Source of the DNA: JAAZBV01 sp964460435
GTDB lineage: Bacteria; Desulfobacterota; DSM-4660; Desulfatiglandales; HGW-15
Direction of reading: 5' to 3'
DNA: 64,000 nt
Assembly (NCBI GenBank): GCA_964460435.1
Contig: CAYWRH010000001.1
Span: 1-64,000 of the forward strand
Notes under the pieces: model-generated
What the model was told of the DNA's origin: nothing
The model's database searches: none
Seen by the model: the letters and a program-made list of their open reading frames with translations, nothing else
Shown here: positions 39,447 to 47,531 of the stretch, one piece after another
Layout: every line of letters starts with the position of its first letter
Numbering within the stretch: the first letter of the stretch is position 1
Made by a program: the position numbers and the translations under genes

Positions 39447-39733
39447 ATGGTAAAAATCATATTAATAACATTATTAACAATATCATTTGCCGTTATTAAT
39501 TATGCCAATGGGATAGAAAGTAAAGGTATAGGTTATGGCCCGAAACAGGAAAATAATATTGAGTTTAAATATGGTGTCGCAATCCAAAATGGTAAAGCAT
39601 TATATATTGATCCTCATGAATTGGAAGGAGTTGCTCTTATTGCTATGTCTGAAAAATCAATAAAAAATTCAAAAACTGAAATTCTAAAAGATTCTCCTAA
39701 GAAACTTGAAGCTGATCAATGGGTTCTATACTG
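39447..39733 (+). pseudogene. N-terminal fragment of a small exported protein, split by the IS110 element
   Basis: Encodes 95 residues with a signal peptide (VKIILITLLTISFAVINYANG). It then stops in TGA at 39,732, right where the IS110 element begins. The piece of frame after the element (41,364-41,702) continues in register if the shared ATTTG (39,734-39,738 and 41,360-41,364) marks the join; the rejoined gene would encode about 210 residues but still holds that TGA. I recognise no family. The GGGGC upstream of the ATG is a fair ribosome-binding site. Confidence 0.6.
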
Positions 39734-41088
39734 ATTTGAAAACCCAATTGTTTGGCTTTTTTGATCATATTATTAATAACGTGTGTTTTGTATTTTTCGT
39801 CGTAATATAGATGGCCTGGATCAAGATAAGTTCCGCCATCCTTCCATAGGTGATAAAATATTCTTGCCAATTTATGAGCCGTTGCGGTGATTGCTTCCGG
39901 TGCTCCCAGTCTTGCACGCATGCGACGATAATATCCTCCAAGGGCACTTAAACTATGAGATAGACTCTGAGCCGCCATTCTAAAAGCTGCTGAAGCACGA
40001 TTAACGACTTTTTTTGTTTTACTGCTCTTGATTCTGCCTCCTGTGATGCGGTTATTTGGACAAAGACCAAGCCATGAACAGAAATGTTTTTCCGATGGAA
40101 AGGCAGTAGGATCAATGCCTACCTCTGAAATGATAGTATGCACAGAAACAACATCCAGCCCATCAATCTGTGTAAAATCAACACCACTGATCCTGTATAA
40201 ATGTGTACGGAGATCAAAACGAGGTGCATTTCCTTTTGGTTTTTTATTACTCTTCGTAGATGCTGGCAGAGGATAGGATTGGAGGTCTATTTTAGAGTCT
40301 ACTTGGCTCAAATATTGTTCTATCTCATGGTCACACATTTCGATTTTTTGCTGATAAACATCATAGAGTTCAACGGCCTGCCTCAACGAAAAGAGATGTT
40401 CTTGTCGATAATCTCCTTCCAGTGCCTTGGCAATCTGTTCCACGCTGCTTTTAATGCGAGGATCTCTCATTTGAGCCAGTTTTATAGGATCGCGTTCACC
40501 AGCCAGGATAGCCTTTATTATACACATTCCGGTCAGCCCAGTAATATTACTTATTACCTTGTGCAATTGTATGTTCATCTCAACAAGGGCCTTTTGCATA
40601 TGCTGGACATGAGATGCTGCATAACGAATAAGATTGTCTCGATGTCGCCAGAAGCTGCGAAGCACACAAATAGATTCTTCAGGCCGGAAAGACCCTGATA
40701 AAAGTCCATAGGTATGTAACCGTTGAAGCCATTGACAATCCGATACATCGGTTTTCCGACCAGGGACATTTTTTACATGTCTGGCATTGACCAGTTTAAC
40801 TTCAAACCCTTGTTTCTCCAGAATCTGGTACAAAGGAATCCAGTAAACACCTGTCGATTCCATTACCACAGTTTGGATATTACATTCCTTAAGCCAATCA
40901 GACATAGCATTTAAATCAGCCGTAAAACATTTAAAACTGCGAACAGGCTGTTCATCCCTGTCTTCCGGTACAGCTATCCAGTGCTCTTCTGAGCCAACAT
41001 CAATGCCTGCTGCGTTTGGATTTATAATTTTAAATGATTTACGCTTCGATTGCTTAGGTGTTTTCTTTTTGTTCTCTCGTTTTGGCAT
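39697..41088 (-). CDS. IS110 family transposase
   Basis: A 463-residue DEDD recombinase of the IS110 family, which mobilises its element with an element-encoded guide RNA. The N-terminal RuvC-like domain has GIDVGSEEHW (Asp near 31), MESTGVYW (Glu), and KTDVSDCQWL (two Asp). After a coiled-coil region comes the C-terminal transposase domain with ISGVDFTQIDGL and FCSWLGLCPNN. The SSKTKKVVNRASAAFRMAA region is where the catalytic serine of the family lies. The frame appears intact. The last dozen codons (IEPIDQLQVS) overlap the end of the split host gene, so the stop codon seems to be supplied by the insertion site. Confidence 0.92.
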   Translation of the reverse strand: MPKRENKKKTPKQSKRKSFKIINPNAAGIDVGSEEHWIAVPEDRDEQPVRSFKCFTADLNAMSDWLKECNIQTVVMESTGVYWIPLYQILEKQGFEVKLVNARHVKNVPGRKTDVSDCQWLQRLHTYGLLSGSFRPEESICVLRSFWRHRDNLIRYAASHVQHMQKALVEMNIQLHKVISNITGLTGMCIIKAILAGERDPIKLAQMRDPRIKSSVEQIAKALEGDYRQEHLFSLRQAVELYDVYQQKIEMCDHEIEQYLSQVDSKIDLQSYPLPASTKSNKKPKGNAPRFDLRTHLYRISGVDFTQIDGLDVVSVHTIISEVGIDPTAFPSEKHFCSWLGLCPNNRITGGRIKSSKTKKVVNRASAAFRMAAQSLSHSLSALGGYYRRMRARLGAPEAITATAHKLARIFYHLWKDGGTYLDPGHLYYDEKYKTHVINNMIKKAKQLGFQISIEPIDQLQVS

Positions 41089-41364
41089 ATTTTTCAGTCC
41101 CTCACTTTGTTAGAAGATATATACGCTCTGGCCCGGGTCGGTAACTATGCACTCTCCTAAACGGGATCGTGCTCCGAAACTGCCAGATCACGTCGCCAAT
41201 GCTACAACCGAATACGCCCGGAACCATGCTAAACTACGGGTCCTGTGACACCATTGTTCTTCCGGCCTTGACTGCCAGTGCGCAATTTATCTTCTATAAT
41301 ATGCCAAACCACCTCGCAAGTTTCTTTCATCTATAACACCAAAGCGAAGCGCCGGGGTCATTTG
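39734..41364 (-). mobile_element. IS110 family insertion sequence (about 1.63 kb)
   Basis: The element is bounded by the two halves of an interrupted gene. A shared ATTTG sits at both edges (39,734-39,738 and 41,360-41,364) and may be the core of the insertion site; no terminal inverted repeat is seen, as expected for IS110. It holds the transposase and a long non-coding end of about 275 bp upstream of it. Exact ends are uncertain by several bases. Confidence 0.7.
41089..41364 (-). ncRNA. candidate bridge RNA region of the IS110 element
   Basis: The 276-bp non-coding end lies upstream of the transposase. IS110-group elements encode their bridge (guide) RNA in this position. The sequence is more GC-rich than its surroundings, with several short inverted segments, and has no coding potential. 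The loops that would match target and donor cannot be assigned by eye. Confidence 0.4.
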
Positions 41365-41702
41365 CTAAACTAATAATTTCTACTGAGGGCAATGTCATAT
41401 ATGTTTATGATTCAAAAAGAAAAGACCCATACTTCGAAATGCTAGAAACAGAAAGAAAATATTTTTATAGAATCGAAGACAATAAAATGTATATTAGTAA
41501 AGATAATAAAATATGGAAAAAGGTAAAGGTGGGTATAGTGTCTATAAACGATGAGAAAATTCCCGAAGACAAAGAGGGGCCTGTATTCATGACTATCAGC
41601 CTTGAAAGTGAATATTTTAAAGGGGAATATGATTTAATTGGAACTCCTGATTCAGAACCAATTAGTGGGACATATAGTGAAAAGAATGGAGTAAACCCTT
41701 GA
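41364..41702 (+). pseudogene. C-terminal fragment of the IS110-split exported protein
   Basis: The open frame continues from the element edge as AKLIISTEGNVIYVYDSKRK and ends at 41,702, about 112 residues. It is charged and strand-rich, with no membrane segment, and no start codon with a ribosome-binding site exists near its 5' end, so it is the tail of the gene begun at 39,447. An internal ATG at 41,439 is unlikely to be a real start. No family recognised. Confidence 0.6.
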
Positions 41703-41859
41703 TTGTAAAAATGAAAAGCGGTAGGCGGCGGGACGACCTTTAAATTTAAAATATATCTTGTGATGCAGTAATATCAAGGCATTTAAAGGTTGCAATGCCC
41801 CTTTGATACAGTTATTTTCTTTATTTGAACATCTGTTTAGCATTAAGAAACAATCGATT

Positions 41860-42081
41860 ATGCTGGATAAAAATGGGATGCGGTTTGCCCATAGCCTTGG
41901 TGCATTGATGAGCGGATTATGCTCGTTATTATTATTTTTTTATTTTAGATTTGCATGGAGCTGTGTTTTCATTTTTGCAGTCATTAAAAGCATCAGCGCT
42001 TTTGGGGTCTGTCCCGGAGAAAAGTTATATAACTGTATCAATGATGGGCATTGTTGCGCATTTATCAAACGAAAAGATTAA
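41860..42081 (+). CDS. small DUF2892-like membrane protein
   Basis: A 73-residue protein with two hydrophobic segments (SLGALMSGLCSLLLFFYF and CVFIFAVIKSISAFGVC) and a closing cysteine motif, FGVCPGEKLYNCINDG. This matches the small YgaP-tail/DUF2892 inner-membrane proteins, which end in FCP plus a short helix. I start at the ATG at 41,860; a TTG at 41,803 would add 19 residues not seen in the family. Neither has a good ribosome-binding site. Function unknown; moderate confidence that it is a real gene. Confidence 0.5.
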   Translation: MLDKNGMRFAHSLGALMSGLCSLLLFFYFRFAWSCVFIFAVIKSISAFGVCPGEKLYNCINDGHCCAFIKRKD

Positions 42082-42294
42082 CCGATAAAAAAATGACGAG
42101 TTTCCACTCTGCACTTTTAACAGAAAAGCATTTATTATTTTAGAATAGGGTATGGGTATAAATCAGTAGATAATTTCTGAATGACAGCAATAGTAAGGTG
42201 TCTTTTATTATTTATAGTTGTACAAATATTCTTGTAAATTTAATGTATCTATTAGCCTTACTATAATCCCCAAAAATCACAGGTAGATTTCACA

Positions 42295-42323
42295 TTGACA
42301 CAAAATGGTGTACCTTATATACT
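42295..42323 (+). promoter_or_regulatory. near-consensus sigma-70 promoter for the DUF4160/DUF2442 pair
   Basis: TTGACA, 17-bp spacer, TATACT. The -35 is perfect and the -10 matches at 5 of 6 positions. The predicted transcript starts about 30 bases before the DUF4160 start codon. The 213 bp before it (42,082-42,294) show nothing coding. Confidence 0.6.
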
Positions 42324-42359
42324 TTATGCTAAAAAAGTGAAACTTTATTAACAAAAACA

Positions 42360-42629
42360 ATGCCTGAAATCAGTCGCTTCTTTGGTATTATCATCCGCAT
42401 GTTTGTTGAGCCAAGCACTTAACATCACCGCCCTCATTTCCATGCATATTACCAAAACCAGGAGGCTGTATTCAGCATTGATATGATTGAGATGATGGGT
42501 GGTAACCTCTCGCAAAAGGAAAAGAGATTAGTTGAAGCCTGGGCGGAGCTACATCAAGAGGAGTTGCAAGAAGATTGGCAAAGATTACAGGCAGGGCAAA
42601 TACCATACAAGATAGCCCCACTTCGTTAA
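42360..42629 (+). pseudogene. DUF4160 protein with an in-frame stop
   Basis: The frame of 89 codons opens MPEISRFFGIIIRMF and closes with YKIAPLR, as in DUF4160 proteins. It holds a TAA at codon 21 (42,420-42,422), just before the conserved HHRPHFHAYY segment. One base change from a serine TCA would create it. The remainder of the frame is otherwise intact, so the loss looks recent. DUF4160 normally pairs with DUF2442, as here, in a toxin-antitoxin-like arrangement whose mechanism is not established. A sequencing error is possible. Confidence 0.75.
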
Positions 42630-42649
42630 CAAGGCGCATGGAGGATAAA

Positions 42650-42958
42650 ATGGAACATCCTATCTATCGAGTAATAGGGTTTGAGATTGTTGCCCCATAC
42701 ACCTTACGGGTAATGTTTACGGACGGCAAAGAACAGACAATCGATTTTCAACCTATTTTAGTAGGTGAATTGTATGGGCCACTTAAGGATGAACGTTTAT
42801 TCAACCAAGTTGAAATTGACCCGGAAATCCACACATTGGTATGGCCAAATGGTGCCGATTTTGACCCTGCTACACTTCATGACTGGCCAGAATATATAGT
42901 CAGCATGAAGGGACTTGCAGAACGTTGGATAACAAAAGAAATCACAGTTACACAATAA
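42650..42958 (+). CDS. DUF2442 domain protein
   Basis: A 102-residue protein of the DUF2442 family: a strand with VMFTDGKEQTIDFQPIL, the GPLKDERLFNQVEID segment, and the VWPNGADFDPATLHDWP signature. I start at 42,650 (MEHPIYRV), where GGAGG sits 5 bases upstream; an ATG at 42,638 is also in frame but has no such site. It follows the DUF4160 gene by 20 bp and is presumably its partner. Its frame is complete although its partner is broken. No catalytic residues can be named. Confidence 0.85.
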   Translation: MEHPIYRVIGFEIVAPYTLRVMFTDGKEQTIDFQPILVGELYGPLKDERLFNQVEIDPEIHTLVWPNGADFDPATLHDWPEYIVSMKGLAERWITKEITVTQ

Positions 42959-43088
42959 CCCACGCTAAATATAGCAAATATGATCTTTGATGAACCAGGG
43001 CCAAAACCACCTGTATGGACGATAGTGGGGACATCCTTCAATAATAAAATAAACTGACATATAAAAAAGATATGAGTATTATTACCCC

Positions 43089-43324
43089 ATACCAAGAACA
43101 TCCAGATTAGATTCCCCCGGTATATTACATCATGTAATGATAAGGGGAATAGAACGCAGGAAGATATTCACGGATAATGAAGATCGTATTAATTTTTTTA
43201 TCGGCTATCTGCTCTTATCCCAGAAACAAAAACCCGATGCTATGAATGGGCATTTATGCCCAACCATACCCATTTGCAGATAATTCAAGGATTGTCCCCG
43301 ATTACGCGACCAAGCGAGATATAA
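43089..43324 (+). pseudogene. Y1/RAYT-type transposase remnant
   Basis: Reading from an ATA at 43,089 gives PRTSRLDSPGILHHVMIRGI, then ERRKIF, the typical opening of REP-associated tyrosine (Y1) transposases. The ATA stands where ATG is expected. Near 43,237 the frame shifts by one base, after which CYEWAFMPNHTHLQII continues the same protein, including the HxH-like metal motif HTH. It then degenerates and stops at 43,322. Start lost, one frameshift and the C-terminal half missing. Confidence 0.75.
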
Positions 43325-43590
43325 AGTTGAATAGTGTCAAGTTGGTAAACAGGTTAAAATAATAAATATATGGCCCAAGCCACAAGGTGCCACATCAGGC
43401 AACCCACAAAATTAACATAGTCCGGCTTTAATATTGACCAATAGGTTTATCATCCCTTATACTCGAAATTAAAACAGGATATCTTATGAAAACTGATGTT
43501 GCCGGTTCCCTGACTTATTAACCTGGTGAATGATTATAAAATAGGGCGCATTCATAAAAAGTTAATAAACTCAGTGAAGGAGGAAGAATC
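43325..43590. other. intergenic leader of the small periplasmic protein gene
   Basis: AT-rich, no gene-sized frame. It contains the promoter candidate at 43,434-43,463. A possible 11-codon leader peptide (MKTDVAGSLTY) lies shortly after it; I give that little weight. Confidence 0.5.
43434..43463 (+). promoter_or_regulatory. candidate sigma-70 promoter
   Basis: TTGACC, 18-bp spacer, TATACT. Five of six bases match in both boxes. It would start a transcript about 120 bases before the periplasmic protein gene at 43,591. Confidence 0.5.
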
Positions 43591-44103
43591 ATGAAATCCA
43601 TTTTAATTATTATCTTCTCCATGTTTTCTGTTTCCATCTCAATCCAGGCCGCAACACCGACCTTGCAAAGCTGCGCTGCTATTGAAAATCCGGACGAGCG
43701 TCTTATATGCTATGACACGCTTTCCGGTCGTTTGTCCGCTGACACTGTGAAATCAAATGATGTTGCGCCCAAAGCGGATGATTCTGTGGCATCCAAAGTG
43801 GAGACCATTGTACCAATAGTTGAGCCTGCGCAAGATGCTGAAGCTATTTTCGGTTTAGAACATACACATAAAGAGAAACAGCCTGATGAGCTGCAATTTA
43901 AATGGAGCAAAAAAATGCAGGATGCCTATGGAAAGTGGATCCTCTTCATGGAAAACGGACAGGTGTGGCGTCAAACCGATAGCGCTGCTTTCAACTTTAA
44001 TAACCCGGAGCAGCAGGTAGTTATTTCTCGCGGTATCCTGGGTTCATTCTTTCTTGTAGAGCCAGAGGGTAAAAAGCGGATACGTGTGATGAGGGTTAAA
44101 TAA
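43591..44103 (+). CDS. small periplasmic protein of unknown function
   Basis: A 170-residue protein with a signal peptide (residues 1-20, ending IQAAT). Next comes a cysteine pair motif, SCAAIENPDERLICYDTLSGR (residues about 27-47), seen at the start of many small proteobacterial envelope proteins, where the two cysteines probably form a disulfide. A flexible acidic/alanine-rich linker follows, then a C-terminal beta domain (WILFMENGQVWRQTDSAAF, VVISRGILGSFFLV, RIRVMRVK). Similar N-terminal motifs occur in VasI/TagO-like proteins, but no type VI genes are nearby, so I do not assign one. A GGAGG ribosome-binding site supports the start. Confidence 0.75.
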   Translation: MKSILIIIFSMFSVSISIQAATPTLQSCAAIENPDERLICYDTLSGRLSADTVKSNDVAPKADDSVASKVETIVPIVEPAQDAEAIFGLEHTHKEKQPDELQFKWSKKMQDAYGKWILFMENGQVWRQTDSAAFNFNNPEQQVVISRGILGSFFLVEPEGKKRIRVMRVK

Positions 44104-44122
44104 CGTTGGCATGGTGTCAATT

Positions 44123-44539
44123 TCAACTGTTAAATGGAAATATAGTAAAAGATTTTGTTTTGTTATACCTGTATGCATTGAAATGTTTGACATCAAATGT
44201 AAGAATATTTGAAATCAGTAGATCATTTGCGGCTGAGACAAGTGTAGCATCAGCAAAATCCATTGGAAAATCCTGATATTTTTTCATTATCTTTTTAACA
44301 TAATCCAGGCTTTCTATATTTGAGGGAACAAGAGTAACTGCCCCGCTCAGAACAAATTCAAGGGCGGCCTCCTGGCCAATAAAAGAAAAATTCAACAGAT
44401 ACAGCACCTCGGTCATAACTGCTTCTGTTGAAAAAATATCCTAACTGAAATTATTCAACCATTCTATGCATTTAAGATGTCTTGCTTCGCTCCGGTCAAT
44501 TAACGCAACCCATGGTCCCATATCCAGCAGGATATTCAT
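44123..44539 (-). pseudogene. PIN-domain toxin with an in-frame stop
   Basis: The frame opens MNILLDMGPWVALIDRSEA and continues as a PIN ribonuclease-like toxin with TEVLYLL, FPMDFADATLVSAA and the late ILTFDVKHF; the acidic metal-binding residues of the fold are present in both halves. A TAG at codon 33 (44,441-44,443) splits it. Restarting at the Met of TEVLYLL (44,416) would omit the first metal-binding Asp, so the product should be inactive. Its start overlaps the antitoxin stop by 2 bases, the normal layout of such pairs. Confidence 0.75.
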
Positions 44540-44790
44540 TTATTGGCCCTTTTTATTTTTTCAATGAGATATTTTCTGTGGTTCTGCCCAAGGTCTTTTA
44601 TCCCGCTTTCGGCTTTACCCAGAAGGTGTTTAACTTTACTGTAAGGCGTTGTCTGTTCTTTTGTAATATTTTCATCAATAAATTTTCTCAGGGCAAGACG
44701 TGCTATATCGGATTTTTTAAGGCCCATATTATCTGATAAAATATCTATCTCCTTTTAATATTTATCAGGAATTCTTATGGTAAGCTGCAT
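44536..44790 (-). pseudogene. ribbon-helix-helix antitoxin with an in-frame stop
   Basis: From the ATG at 44,788-44,790 (AGGAGG ribosome-binding site 9 bases upstream) the frame gives MQLTIRIPDKY, which is the DNA-binding ribbon. A TAA stop at 44,755-44,757 follows, and after it KEIDILSDNMGLKKSDIARL, the RHH helices, and a C-terminal arm for toxin binding. An internal ATG at 44,727 could make a 63-residue arm-only protein that would lack the DNA-binding strand. It sits directly before the PIN toxin, also broken. Confidence 0.7.
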
Positions 44791-44817
44791 TTTTATCCCT
44801 CCTAAAAATGTATGCAG

Positions 44818-44846
44818 ATTGTAGTCTGATAGATTACAAATGTCAA
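44818..44846 (-). promoter_or_regulatory. near-consensus promoter of the toxin-antitoxin pair
   Basis: On the minus strand: TTGACA, 17-bp spacer, TACAAT, a perfect -35 and 5 of 6 in the -10. The transcript would start about 20 bases before the antitoxin ATG. Confidence 0.65.
44821..44837. promoter_or_regulatory. probable RHH antitoxin operator
   Basis: A 17-bp imperfect palindrome, GTAGTCTGATAGATTAC, with six of eight base pairs symmetric, fills the spacer between the -35 and -10 boxes and runs into the -10. That position suits autorepression by the antitoxin. Binding is inferred. Confidence 0.5.
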
Positions 44847-44878
44847 AATATCATTGAGTTATTAAAACCAATCGAAAA

Positions 44879-45718
44879 TTAATATATGTTATCCAGGCCT
44901 ACCTGCTCAAAAGAGGGCATGGGTTCAAGGGTGAAAATATTATCAGGAATCTCTTTATTGAACACAACCTTTTTTCTTTTAAGTCTCATACCCCTCTTTT
45001 CCTTTTTATCTTCAAGGAGGGTGTTAATAGCATAACTGATATCCCCTGCCATAATAAAATCGCTGAAGACCATGTCTGGTGATCCGGGAGAAAAGAGCAC
45101 TGCCTCCTTAATCTCTTTTTCAGACGATAGCGTTATAATGGCTATGGTTTTTTTGTCAGCGCCCTTTAATGTGAGCGCACCTCCTCTTTCTTCATAAATG
45201 TCGGATACCCCGGGGTATATGGGGTGACCCCTTAAAAATGACCAGATCATATCAGTTGAGAAATCCATCTCCGGTAAGAATCTGGAGAGGTTTACTGATG
45301 TGAACTCACCGTTATACTGCCTCTTTTCCATGAAATCGATGATCGATAGCCTCTCATCCCTGATTAATAGATAAAAAAGCGGCTTGCCCCATGAGTGGGT
45401 GATCTCCATCTTTAGCATGAGAGGCTCCTTTTTCCCTGCTATCAGGATATCTGCTGATCTATCCATAATCCACCCATCAATGGATAATTGCCCTGTGAAA
45501 TAGAATTCAGAGACTTTCTCTTCCTGCGCCCTTGCCTCTGCAATAATATCTTGCATCTCTTCAACTGAAAGGATTTTATGCTGCCTGTAAGGCGCAAGGG
45601 ATGCGCATCCGGAAAGAAAAGAGACAAGTGCAAGCAGCATAATTTCCAGAATAAGGGGTTTTGGCGGAAACAGTTCAGCAGGGCTAAAATGTGTTGTGGC
45701 TATAGGTCTTTCCTGCAT
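44879..45718 (-). CDS. LolB-like outer-membrane lipoprotein
   Basis: A 279-residue lipoprotein. A hydrophobic signal (about 27-37) ends in the lipobox FLSGC (Cys near 38); the first 26 residues before it are unusual, so the true start may be the ATG at residue 27. The mature part is a beta-rich LolB/LppX-type domain, with FYFTGQLSIDGWIMDRSADI, LMLKMEITHSWGKPLFYLLI and a closing IPDNIFTLEP strand. Such proteins receive or sense lipoproteins or glycolipids at the outer membrane. It follows the TPR gene by 5 bp and is last in the operon; TPR plus LolB-like pairs are common neighbours. LolB identity is moderate because overall similarity in this fold is low. Confidence 0.7.
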   Translation of the reverse strand: MQERPIATTHFSPAELFPPKPLILEIMLLALVSFLSGCASLAPYRQHKILSVEEMQDIIAEARAQEEKVSEFYFTGQLSIDGWIMDRSADILIAGKKEPLMLKMEITHSWGKPLFYLLIRDERLSIIDFMEKRQYNGEFTSVNLSRFLPEMDFSTDMIWSFLRGHPIYPGVSDIYEERGGALTLKGADKKTIAIITLSSEKEIKEAVLFSPGSPDMVFSDFIMAGDISYAINTLLEDKKEKRGMRLKRKKVVFNKEIPDNIFTLEPMPSFEQVGLDNIY

Positions 45719-45723
45719 GAAAA

Positions 45724-47523
45724 TTATTCCAGCTTCCTTTTCATTTCTTCTATCTTTCTGTTGATGGCATCAGGGTTCTGATGTTTGAGTGTAAGCGCCT
45801 TCTGATACATCTCAATGGACATCTTAAAGTTACCCATCTTCATGTATACATCCCCGATGTGCTCTGCTATTGTGGGGTCTCCGCCTTCAACAAGGGAAAG
45901 CGCCCTGGTAAGGGTTTCAAGCGCAAGGTCATAATTCCCCTGGCGGTAATATACCCAGCCCAGGCTGTCTATGTAATACCCGTTATCAGGCTTGATATTG
46001 ATGGCCTTTTGTATAAGCGTTAACGCCTCATCAAGATTTACACCCTGTTCTGCATAGGTATAGCCGATGTAGTTCATGGCATCTGCATTTCCGGGATCAA
46101 GTTCAAGCACCCTTTTCATCTGGGCAATGGCTTCATCCTTGTTCTCTTTCCTGTCAAGGAGTGTGCCAAGGCGGTAGATCAGGTCAACATTATCCCCTTC
46201 AATAGCCAGCCCTTCATCCAGAGCCTCCCGCGCCTTTACATAATCCTCCTTTGATTCATAGATGGATGAGAGCAGGGTGTAGAAATCAGATTCATCCCTT
46301 TTATACTCAATCCCCTTTCTCAATATCTCTATGGCCTCATCTGTTTTTCCCATTTTGTTTAAGAGGTATGCCAGGTGCAGCCTTGCGTTTATATAAAGTT
46401 CATTGCCCTCTTCTATCATCCTGAAATGATAGAGCGCCTCCTCAGGCTGGTTGTTCTGCTCATAGGCAAGTGCAAGATAGTATCTGGATTTCTGATCATC
46501 AGGCCATGCCGTTACAATCATATCAAGCTCGTTTATGGATTCCGCAAGCCTTCCATTCTGAAGATAAAACAGGCCAATTGCCTGGCGGCTCTGATCTCCG
46601 GGGGAGGAGTTCTTCTTTATCTCATCCATCATGGATGCAATCTCATCCTTTTTGCCCATCAGCTCATAAATCCCAAGCAGACGCTCCCTTGCGATCCTGT
46701 TTGTGGGGTCTATCTTTAAAAGACGCTGATAGGTATTGCCTGCCTCTTCAAGCTTCCCCTGAATGTAGTAGAGCCCTGCAAGGTCAAAAAGCGCCGGTTC
46801 CAGCGCCTCGTTAATATTAAGGGCTGCAAGATATTCCTTTTCTGCCATCTCATAATTATTCATTGCCTGATATATCTTTGCCTTGTAGTAATGGGCAAAA
46901 AACATTTCAGGGTCCTTTTCTGTAAGGGTATTGAGCTGTGCCATTGCCTCATCCAGCATGCCTGCCCTTGCAAGCACAGTGGAGTATGCCATCCTCACCC
47001 TGTGGTTTTCAGGATCAATGGCAATAATCTCCCTGTATTGAGCTATGGCCTTTTCAGTATCGCCACCCATACCATAAAGATCGGCAATAAGGAGCCTTGT
47101 CTCAATATCATCCGGATTGAGCCGCAGGCTTTCTTCGGCATATTTAAGCGCCAGTTCAGGATTCCTTGTCTCGCTTAAGAGGATGGCCATTCTTTTTTTG
47201 AGATATGCTGATTCAGGGTCATACCCCATTACCTTTTTAAGTTTTTCAATGGCTGTAATATAGTCACCATTTGAGATGTTAATGGTTGAAAGTATGAAAT
47301 TTATATATGCAAGCTGTTTATCGTCAGGGGTTTTCAAGGGTGCCTTTGCATATTTAAGGTCAATCACCTCTGGATCAGTCTGAATAGACTCGGTCACAGG
47401 CGCAGCGCCATTTTCAGTCTCTGCATAAACAAAAGAGAAGCCGGCAATGGAACAGAGAAGAAGCAGCAGGGCAGCTAATGGTATTTTGAAAGAGGCTTCT
47501 CTAGTTTTGTGTAAGATGATCAT
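45724..47523 (-). CDS. periplasmic TPR-repeat protein
   Basis: A 599-residue protein with a signal peptide (LAALLLLLCSIAGFSFVYAE, roughly 15-36) and about 14 tetratricopeptide repeats of 34 residues from about 70 to 590, with the usual A-x-x-x-Y/L and P-spaced helices (for example DPENHRVRMAYSTVLARAGM and NPDAINRKIEE). TPR arrays act as protein-binding scaffolds; in this position the protein probably supports outer-membrane assembly with the LolB-like protein. It lies between the sigma factor and the LolB-like gene with gaps of 8 and 5 bp. No catalytic domain is present. Confidence 0.85.
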   Translation of the reverse strand: MIILHKTREASFKIPLAALLLLLCSIAGFSFVYAETENGAAPVTESIQTDPEVIDLKYAKAPLKTPDDKQLAYINFILSTINISNGDYITAIEKLKKVMGYDPESAYLKKRMAILLSETRNPELALKYAEESLRLNPDDIETRLLIADLYGMGGDTEKAIAQYREIIAIDPENHRVRMAYSTVLARAGMLDEAMAQLNTLTEKDPEMFFAHYYKAKIYQAMNNYEMAEKEYLAALNINEALEPALFDLAGLYYIQGKLEEAGNTYQRLLKIDPTNRIARERLLGIYELMGKKDEIASMMDEIKKNSSPGDQSRQAIGLFYLQNGRLAESINELDMIVTAWPDDQKSRYYLALAYEQNNQPEEALYHFRMIEEGNELYINARLHLAYLLNKMGKTDEAIEILRKGIEYKRDESDFYTLLSSIYESKEDYVKAREALDEGLAIEGDNVDLIYRLGTLLDRKENKDEAIAQMKRVLELDPGNADAMNYIGYTYAEQGVNLDEALTLIQKAINIKPDNGYYIDSLGWVYYRQGNYDLALETLTRALSLVEGGDPTIAEHIGDVYMKMGNFKMSIEMYQKALTLKHQNPDAINRKIEEMKRKLE

Positions 47524-47531
47524 GGAAAATC

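Noticed and set aside
43591..44103. Type VI secretion accessory protein (VasI/TagO)
   Set aside because: Only the short cysteine motif matches; the rest differs and no type VI gene is near.
39732..44757. Stop-codon recoding (selenocysteine or pyrrolysine) as an explanation of the in-frame stops
   Set aside because: TAA, TAG and TGA are all involved, the sites are not expected Sec or Pyl positions, and no insertion element or tRNA gene is seen. Decay or sequencing error is simpler.
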